Of a stretch of DNA of 64,000 nt, positions 58,274 through 64,000 are shown piece by piece (positions within the stretch are counted from its first letter, which is position 1; each line of letters opens with the position of its first letter). Source of the stretch: CAIYQJ01 sp963717255 (GTDB taxonomy: Bacteria > Chloroflexota > Limnocylindria > Limnocylindrales > CSP1-4). The stretch is taken from assembly GCA_963717255.1 (NCBI GenBank), contig CAVQVT010000007.1, positions 258,875-322,874 of the forward strand, written 5' to 3'. A program made the translations under genes and the position numbers. Below the pieces are notes generated by a model. That model was given only the letters and a program-made list of their open reading frames with translations. It did not search any database and was not told where the DNA came from.

Positions 58274-61200
58274 TTGAGTAACGGGTTCAAGAAGGGCGTA
58301 AGCCTGCTGGTGACCGCGGGGCTTCTCGCGTCGCTCGCGGCCACGGCCTTCGCGGGAACCGCTGCGGCGGCGATCGTGAACGTCCCCGTCGCGGCCAACG
58401 TGCCGGGCGACGCGGCGTACACGGCGCTCGCGCCCACGACCATCACCCTGAACGGCGTCGATGACATCTTCGCGCCGGTCCCCGGGTCCAACCTCCGCAT
58501 CGTCGTCGGGAACGGCTTCGAGCTGAACCCCAGCGCGACGATCACCGTCGCGCGCGACACCGGCCCGCTCCTCTTCGGGAACCTGCCGGGCGCCGTGACG
58601 ATCAACGTCAACGCCGTCACGAACGGCTCCGTGTCGTACTTCGACGTGCCGATCGCGCACAGCTCGGGCGACACGACGGTCACGAACACGATCGTCACCT
58701 TCTCCGGCATCCAGGTCCGCCAGCGGGCCGGCTATGCCGCGAGTGGTGACATCGTGACGATCGACCACAACGCCACCAACCCCGGCGACGCCGTCGCCAC
58801 GCCGTTCACGCTCTACACGCTCACCGGCACCGGTGGCGTCGAGCTGCCGGCAGTCCTTTGCACGCCCGACCCGATCACCGCCACGGCGCTCGTCCCGGTC
58901 CCCGGCCCGCTTCCGCCGGTCGGCTACTACACGACGTGCACCGCGTCCGGCTCCGGCTCCGACTGGGCGGGCAATGCCCCCGGCACGGCGTTCGCTGCCG
59001 GTACGACCACGTGGACGTATTCCGGGCCCGGCGCGCTGGGCTCCAGCCCTGCCGACCCCATTGACGCCAAGATCTTCTGGGGCCAGGTCGCCGGCACCTA
59101 CACCGCGACCGCCACCAACAACGGCGTCAGCGGCTCCGACACCTTCACCATCCTCGCGGGCCCGCTCGCGCAGATCCAGGTGATCCCGGCCGGTCCCGGC
59201 ACCATCGCCGTCGGCGAGTCCCTGCAGTTCGTCGCGATCTGCCAGGACCAGTTCGGCAACGAGATCGCCCGCACCGGCACGGACGGCTCCCGGCCGTGGA
59301 ACTGCTTCGGCACCTGGAGCGATTCCCCGCTTCCGGCCGCGGCTGAGATCAACTTCACCGGCCTCCTCACCGGCATCCGCGTCGGCGTCGTCGACAAGGT
59401 CGTCTACACGATCCCCGACCCGGACGGCGCTGGTCCGCTTCTCACGGTCTCCGGCTGGTCCGGCCCGTGGACCGTCACGTCCGGCCCGGACAACCTCGTC
59501 CTCGGCAACGCGGTCCCCACGACCCCGTTCAACCAGGCTTCGCCGATCATCCGCGCGGGTGGCTACGGCGCGACGACGGCCGCGTACTCGTACAGCGAGC
59601 CGGAGTTCCTGCCCGACTTCTTCCCGCCGGTCAGCGGCGCCATCCTCTTCCCGATCGACGGCTTCGTCTGGACGATCGACATCAGTGACGCGCAGGGCAA
59701 CCGCCGCGTCCACTTCGACACCAGCGTCTCCCCGACGCTCGGCGGCCCCGACTCCCTCTCCCTGAGCGCGTCGTTCCTCAACGACTACACGCTCCAGGTC
59801 GTCTCCGAGTCGTCCAACCCGGTCCAGGTCGAGGGTCTCTCGGTCGCGGGCCTGAAGGTCAAGGCCGACGCGAACGCGGCCCTCGGCAGCATCCGGACGC
59901 GCTACGTCCTCAACACGAGCCGCTTCACCTTCGGTGGCAACGGCTCGAACACGGCGATCGCGTTCATCTTCGGCAACCCGGCCCTCCCGGGCACCAACAG
60001 CTTCCAGGTCGTGAACTTCGACGGCGTCATCCTCCCGACGCAGGGCGATGTGGGCCAGCTGAACTTCACCGACTTCCCGGCGTCCGATCCGGTCGGCGTC
60101 GCTCTCTGCCTGCTCATCGACTGCGTTCCGACCGAGTCGGTCAACGTCATCACGGTGACGCCGTCGGTGGGCCTCCAGATCGTCAGCACCGCGGTGCGGA
60201 CCAAGACCCACGCGGCCGGCACCCTCGTCTGGCAGGACCAGGGCTCGCTCGACACCTGCGAGGGCGCGGTCCCGTCCGGCATCCACTTCTACGGCCGCTG
60301 CGCTCTCCCGAGCATCGGCACGGTCGTCGACTCCCTGAAGCTCACCTCGAACCAGCCCACCGTCCAGCGCGGCCTGCCGAACCGGCTGCCGTTCGGGACC
60401 CTGGGCATCGAGGAGCGCACGACGGGCGCCGAGGGCAACGGCACCTCCGCCGGCCTGCTTACGATGGGCACCACGATCAACCTCAAGCTCGACTCGACGC
60501 AGGGCGTCGTGTTCAGCGAGCCGCCGACGGCCCGGGTCACCTGGACCAAGGCCGCCGCGCTCGGCTTCCTCTGTCGCGGCGTCGAGCAGCGGTGCGAAGG
60601 CATCGACCGCGGCGCCCTGACGGTCCCGTACATCTGGATCGCATCCACCGCGGACTTCGCCCCCACGGCCGTCAACCGCGGCAACTTCTTCATCAACTCG
60701 CTCCCGGCGGACTTCGAGAATCGCAGGGCGATCGACGTCACGAACAACTCGTTCGCGACCGTCACCCCGTCGACGAACTACGACCACAGTGGGTTCACCC
60801 CGGTCGGCCAGGACGTCTTCGGTGACAGCGTCTTCGATCTCGGACTCGGCCAGGCCCCGCTCACGCTGTACAACCCGCGTGTCGCCGGCCTCGTCAACCC
60901 GCTCGACTACAACACCAACGTGTACGTCGCCGACCTGTCGCCCGATCGCCTGACCGCGACCTTCAAGGTCCGGACGACGGACGTGGGCTTCGTGACGTCC
61001 AAGCTCCTCGTCGACGGCTTCGTCGACGTCTCGGCCGCGGCCACCGCGGGCGGCGACGTCACGCTCACCGTCGAGACGGGCTCCGGCACCGCCGCCGCCA
61101 AGGTCGGCGCCGCTGCCAGCAGCATCCCCGTCGTCCCGGGCTCCGTGTCGATCGGCGTCATCAACAACACCGTCGACGCGACCGCCCAGGCGATCCCGAG

Positions 61201-62623
61201 CGTCATCATCGGCGCGAACGACCAGGCCACCGGCACGGTGTGGATCCGCGAGGCGGGCGCCGGCCGGATGGGCTCCAGCTTCCTGAGCAACGTCCTCCGC
61301 GTCTGCTACGTCAGCCAGACCGGCAAGCCCGAGGTCTTCACCCGGGCCCCGTGGCTCGTCGTGACCGTGGGCGACCTCAAGCTCCGCGCGAACAGCGACC
61401 CGACGATCCCGTCGGGCGCGGCTGCCGCGGGCACCGGCGTCAAGGGCTACATCGGCGCGGGCGGCACGAGCTGCGCGCAGTGGATCGTGTCCAACGCCTC
61501 GAGCGTGGCCAGCACCCTCGAGATCCGGGGCACCGCCTCCGATGGCACGATGCTCCCGGCCGGGCCGAACAACGGCCCGAAGGTGAACGTCGATCCGCAG
61601 CAGAAGCCGGGTCCGGTGACCCTGAGCCTCTGGCAGCTGCCGTTCGACCAGTTCAGCGTCGGCTCGATCCCGGCGAGCCTCACCCAGTTCGACCTCGTCC
61701 AGAACGCCGTGCGCGTGTACGGCGCGAACGTGACGGTCGCCGCGGTGAGCCAGCCCGAGATCCGCCGTGGCAAGCTCAACCAGCCCGCGGGCGACGTGAC
61801 GATCACGGAGTCCGCGACCTTCCAGCTGGGCAACTACAGCTGGTGGCTCGGCGGCGTCCAGCAGGCGATCTGGTTCCAGATCGTCCCGAACAACATGCGT
61901 GACGTCCTCCCGAGCGTCTACTTCAACACCGACCGGGTCGTCCCGGTGGTGAGCACCAACAGCGCCGAGTCCGGGCTCATCGCCCGCTTCGGCCGCTGGT
62001 TCAACAACACCACCTTCAGCGTGGTCACCGAGCAGCGCGCGTTCGTCCCCGTGGTCGGCGCGTGGGTCCCCGGCAAGATCACGGTGAGCGGCCTCCAGTA
62101 CTCCGCGACGAACGACGCGGCCCTCGGCCCCGTTCAGCTGCAGGTCTGCTCGACCGGCAACATGAACGTGTCGAGCCCGTCCGACTTCGCGGTCTGCCCG
62201 GGCGTCCAGACGGGGCTCTTCGCCGCCTCTGAGAACCCGGCGAACTTCAACCAGACGGTGACCAACGCCAAGGTCGTGGAAGACTCCGCGATCCTCGGCG
62301 CGATCGCCCCCGGCGTCGCCGGCCCCGGCAGCAACAAGTGGACCTTCAACACGGTCATCGTGAAGAAGAACACCTACATCACCCTCCGCCTCCAGGCCGT
62401 CAAGGGCGCCGTCGTCGGCGACCGTGTCGAGATCTGGGGCCGCGCGGGCAAGACCGGCACGTGGAAGAAGCTCACGACGCGCCTCGTCGGCGCCAACGGG
62501 TACATCTTCTACTTCAAGAAGATCAGCGGGTACACGGAGTTCCAGGCGTACTTCGCCGGGAGCGACACGGCCGCTGCTTCCTACGCGGTGCCGCGCTACT
62601 ACCGCGCGACGGTCAGCAAGTAG
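58274..62623 (+). CDS. Giant secreted surface protein (S-layer candidate)
   Basis: A 1449-residue secreted protein with a standard signal peptide (KKGVSLLVTAGLLASLAATAFA, cleaved near residue 30-34) and no membrane anchor or LPXTG motif. The body is Thr/Val/Asn/Gly-rich beta-structure with several Cys pairs; PLAQIQVIPAGPGTIAVGESLQFVAICQDQFGNEIA looks like a bacterial Ig-like domain, and the C-terminal ~90 residues (YITLRLQAVKGAV to RATVSK) form a compact basic beta domain. It uses a TTG start behind AGGAGGG and codons ending mainly in C, consistent with high expression. An S-layer or adhesin role is inference. Confidence 0.75.
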   Translation: MSNGFKKGVSLLVTAGLLASLAATAFAGTAAAAIVNVPVAANVPGDAAYTALAPTTITLNGVDDIFAPVPGSNLRIVVGNGFELNPSATITVARDTGPLLFGNLPGAVTINVNAVTNGSVSYFDVPIAHSSGDTTVTNTIVTFSGIQVRQRAGYAASGDIVTIDHNATNPGDAVATPFTLYTLTGTGGVELPAVLCTPDPITATALVPVPGPLPPVGYYTTCTASGSGSDWAGNAPGTAFAAGTTTWTYSGPGALGSSPADPIDAKIFWGQVAGTYTATATNNGVSGSDTFTILAGPLAQIQVIPAGPGTIAVGESLQFVAICQDQFGNEIARTGTDGSRPWNCFGTWSDSPLPAAAEINFTGLLTGIRVGVVDKVVYTIPDPDGAGPLLTVSGWSGPWTVTSGPDNLVLGNAVPTTPFNQASPIIRAGGYGATTAAYSYSEPEFLPDFFPPVSGAILFPIDGFVWTIDISDAQGNRRVHFDTSVSPTLGGPDSLSLSASFLNDYTLQVVSESSNPVQVEGLSVAGLKVKADANAALGSIRTRYVLNTSRFTFGGNGSNTAIAFIFGNPALPGTNSFQVVNFDGVILPTQGDVGQLNFTDFPASDPVGVALCLLIDCVPTESVNVITVTPSVGLQIVSTAVRTKTHAAGTLVWQDQGSLDTCEGAVPSGIHFYGRCALPSIGTVVDSLKLTSNQPTVQRGLPNRLPFGTLGIEERTTGAEGNGTSAGLLTMGTTINLKLDSTQGVVFSEPPTARVTWTKAAALGFLCRGVEQRCEGIDRGALTVPYIWIASTADFAPTAVNRGNFFINSLPADFENRRAIDVTNNSFATVTPSTNYDHSGFTPVGQDVFGDSVFDLGLGQAPLTLYNPRVAGLVNPLDYNTNVYVADLSPDRLTATFKVRTTDVGFVTSKLLVDGFVDVSAAATAGGDVTLTVETGSGTAAAKVGAAASSIPVVPGSVSIGVINNTVDATAQAIPSVIIGANDQATGTVWIREAGAGRMGSSFLSNVLRVCYVSQTGKPEVFTRAPWLVVTVGDLKLRANSDPTIPSGAAAAGTGVKGYIGAGGTSCAQWIVSNASSVASTLEIRGTASDGTMLPAGPNNGPKVNVDPQQKPGPVTLSLWQLPFDQFSVGSIPASLTQFDLVQNAVRVYGANVTVAAVSQPEIRRGKLNQPAGDVTITESATFQLGNYSWWLGGVQQAIWFQIVPNNMRDVLPSVYFNTDRVVPVVSTNSAESGLIARFGRWFNNTTFSVVTEQRAFVPVVGAWVPGKITVSGLQYSATNDAALGPVQLQVCSTGNMNVSSPSDFAVCPGVQTGLFAASENPANFNQTVTNAKVVEDSAILGAIAPGVAGPGSNKWTFNTVIVKKNTYITLRLQAVKGAVVGDRVEIWGRAGKTGTWKKLTTRLVGANGYIFYFKKISGYTEFQAYFAGSDTAAASYAVPRYYRATVSK

Positions 62624-62640
62624 CACCAGCACCAGCTTCC

Positions 62641-62712
62641 GGGGCCGAGCGATCGGCCCCGGGACCGGGGCAGGACGAGAGGGCCGCCGGCTTGCCGGCG
62701 GCCCTCTTCCCA
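62641..62712 (+). terminator. Tandem hairpins after the surface-protein gene
   Basis: GGGGCCGA-GCGA-TCGGCCCC at 62641-62660, then AGGGCCGCCGGC-TT-GCCGGCGGCCCT at 62680-62705 followed by CTTCCC. The second is a 12-bp perfect stem and a likely strong terminator. Confidence 0.75.
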
Positions 62713-62809
62713 TGTCCGGGGGCCGCGCCCGGCGCTCGGCGTCCCCGCTCCCGCGCCCGTTCTCGCCCCGCCGCCGCACCTCGGGCCGTCCGCAGGGGCG
62801 GCCGTTCGG

Positions 62810-62815
62810 TATGCT
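62810..62815 (+). promoter_or_regulatory. -10 box TATGCT, near-leaderless start
   Basis: TATGCT ends 10 bases before the ATG at 62826; the reading frame is open for far longer upstream, so this box decides the start. Confidence 0.45.
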
Positions 62816-62825
62816 GTGGGGCGCC

Positions 62826-63179
62826 ATGGAGATCCTGGGGATCAAGATCCCGACCGTCATCCACGACACCGATTCCGTCCGCTGCGAGGGCTGCCACCAG
62901 CCGATCGCGGGCCAGCCGATGCGCGTGAGCATCCTCGACATCGTCGCGACCGAGGCTCCCCCGTCCTGGGCCACCCGGACGCCGATCAACCCCGGTCCGC
63001 ACGAGTTCCACGCGGACGAGGGCCACATCCGGGCGTGGATGCGCCGGTCGGGCTATCTCTGGTGCCGCAAGTCGGCCGCGCGCGAGATCATGCGGCCCGT
63101 CCCGGTCCCCGCGGATGCCGGGGAGTGGGGCCTCTGCGACGGCTTCCACCGCGACGACCACGAGTTCATCCCCGCCTGA
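62826..63179 (+). CDS. Small Cys/His-containing protein, unknown
   Basis: A 117-residue soluble protein. CEGCHQPIAGQPMRVSI near the N-terminus, then YLWCRKSAAREIMR and GLCDGFHRDDHEFIPA supply four Cys plus nearby His, which could form one zinc ribbon. No signal or membrane segment. Family not recognised. It lies between the surface-protein terminator and a membrane-protein gene. Confidence 0.65.
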   Translation: MEILGIKIPTVIHDTDSVRCEGCHQPIAGQPMRVSILDIVATEAPPSWATRTPINPGPHEFHADEGHIRAWMRRSGYLWCRKSAAREIMRPVPVPADAGEWGLCDGFHRDDHEFIPA

Positions 63180-63244
63180 GGCCGTCGACGCGTCCCGCCT
63201 GACGCGCACGGTGCGGCTCGTCCCACCGCACGGGAGCCCCCCAC

Positions 63245-64000
63245 GTGGACCTCCGGATCGCTCTCACCGGCCTCACGGCCATCCTGGCGTTCCTCTTCTT
63301 CCTCGCCGTCCTCGACCAGTGGCGGACCCGCCACCACTCGTTCCAGCTCGCGTGGGCGCTGGGCATGCTGTGGTTCTCCATCGGGGCCGGCTGCGAGGCG
63401 ATCGGCGCGATCTGGGGCTGGAACGAGGCGCTCTACAAGACGTGGTACGTGACTGGCGCCGTCGCCACGGCCGCGTGGCTCGGCCTCGGCACGGCGTTCC
63501 TCCTGGGCAGGACGCGGTTCGGCTACGCGTTCGGGTTCTCGCTGTTCCTCGCCGGTCTCTTCACGTTCCTCACCCAGCAGCGCCAGCAGTACCCGGACGC
63601 GGGGTCGGCGCCGGTGCTCTACTTCATCGCCGCCGCGATCCTCGCGCTCGCGATCGCCGTGGAGACGTACTTCCAGAACGAGCGCTGGCCCCGCATCGCG
63701 GGGCTCGCGGTCGTCGGGGCGACGCTCCTCGCGGCCGTCCTCGCCGTCGCGGCCACGCTGCCGCCGCCCGGATACAGCGTGGATCCGGCGACGGGAGTCC
63801 CCACGGCCGCGGCGATGCCAGGCTACCTCCGGCTCCTCACGCCGTTCATGAACGTGACCGGCGCCTTCTCCGCTCGGGTTCGGGGCCCTCTTCTTCGTCT
63901 ACGTCTTCATGCCCAAGAAGCGCGTGCTCGCGTACTCGCTCGACCCGAACCAGAAGGGCGACGTCTTCCTCTTCAACCTCCTCATCTCACCGATCGCGTT
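63245..64000 (+). CDS. Multi-pass membrane protein, partial at the right edge, with a one-base frameshift
   Basis: A membrane protein running off the window. GTG 63245 has GGGAG about 8 bases upstream. The first ~205 codons encode about six hydrophobic helices (LTGLTAILAFLFFLAVLDQW, LAWALGMLWFSIGAGCEAIG, and others). After TPFMNVTGAFS the frame breaks at a CC pair at 63870-63871; dropping one C restores L-G-F-G-A-L-F-F-V-Y-V-F-M-P-K-K-R-V and a hydrophobic continuation. It is probably an assembly error like that in hutH. Function unknown. Confidence 0.65.
   Translation, partial: MDLRIALTGLTAILAFLFFLAVLDQWRTRHHSFQLAWALGMLWFSIGAGCEAIGAIWGWNEALYKTWYVTGAVATAAWLGLGTAFLLGRTRFGYAFGFSLFLAGLFTFLTQQRQQYPDAGSAPVLYFIAAAILALAIAVETYFQNERWPRIAGLAVVGATLLAAVLAVAATLPPPGYSVDPATGVPTAAAMPGYLRLLTPFMNVTGAFSARVRGPLLRLRLHAQEARARVLARPEPEGRRLPLQPPHLTDRV

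Noticed and set aside
58130..63028. A 1632-codon open frame on the minus strand opposite the surface-protein gene
   Set aside because: It is the complement of a highly biased coding gene: Arg/Asp/Glu/Val-rich, no recognisable domain, no signal, and it would span the real genes at 58274 and 62826 with their ribosome site and -10 box. It is a GC-rich shadow.

Overview
The window is 64 kb of very G+C-rich bacterial chromosome with dense coding and third-codon positions that are almost all G or C, which creates long antisense shadow frames. Short -10 boxes of the form TAnnnT sit directly upstream of many start codons, and other genes carry GGAGG ribosome sites. The gene content (lipoproteins with low-complexity Ser/Ala/Pro linkers, NitT/TauT and sugar ABC importers, GH13/GH63 enzymes, an S-layer-like giant protein) fits a free-living heterotroph. 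My best guess is a Chloroflexota lineage such as the Limnocylindria/Ellin6529 group, with a high-GC actinobacterium as second choice. There is no rRNA or ribosomal-protein marker in the window to settle it.

Layout. 1-4.6 kb: small single genes (histidine phosphatase, DedA, nucleotidyltransferase, an acetyltransferase with an NPF-rich insert, NTF2-like protein, lipoprotein). 4.6-15.2 kb: an accessory metabolic island with two minus-strand operons. One holds HisD-like, FMN hydroxyacid oxidase and HisC-like genes. The other holds a NitT/TauT ABC importer, a phosphotriesterase-family hydrolase, a HisB-like dehydratase and an SDR. A divergent SDR lies between them. The HisB-like and HisD-like proteins have lost residues that bind metal, phosphate or histidinol in the true histidine biosynthesis enzymes, so I read the island as an undescribed catabolic pathway rather than his genes. 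15.7-28.4 kb: all four histidine-utilisation enzymes, dispersed: hutH (one-base frameshift), hutU, and an ftcD-hutI pair, interleaved with a TPR lipoprotein, an SQR-like flavoprotein and two tandem MFS transporters. 28.4-40 kb: UlaG-like and RNase Z-like MBL proteins, a membrane protein, a putative metallopeptidase lipoprotein, argS, and a threonine degradation run (tdh, kbl) translationally coupled to a PHP phosphatase, then an FAH-family hydrolase coupled to a tiny helix-hairpin-helix protein.

40-55 kb is an alpha-glucan utilisation region: GH63 glucosidase, LacI-type regulator with a consensus promoter overlapped by a double operator, sugar-binding lipoprotein, two permeases, a cytoplasmic GH13 glucosidase and a large secreted GH13-FN3-CBM20 amylase. 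No transporter ATPase is present here, so an ATPase encoded elsewhere is presumably shared. 55-64 kb: methyltransferase plus coupled membrane protein, tRNA-Glu(TTC), a zinc-finger anti-sigma-like membrane protein with a long Thr/Pro tail, a 1449-residue secreted surface protein with a TTG start and strong Shine-Dalgarno sequence, a small Cys-containing protein, and a membrane protein running off the end (also with a one-base frameshift).

The intergenic DNA is the other notable part. Three ~160-bp elements with inverted ends (20.7, 31.6, 56.9 kb), two copies of a ~250-bp repeat built from TGCGCC/GGCGCA palindromes (15.5 and 43.8 kb), a 105-bp element with perfect 13-bp inverted ends (12.0 kb), and many short tandem arrays of 18-51-bp periods fill most of the longer gaps. 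Similar short repeats also sit inside coding genes (18-bp units in the phosphotriesterase-like gene, 21-bp units in the GH63 gene).
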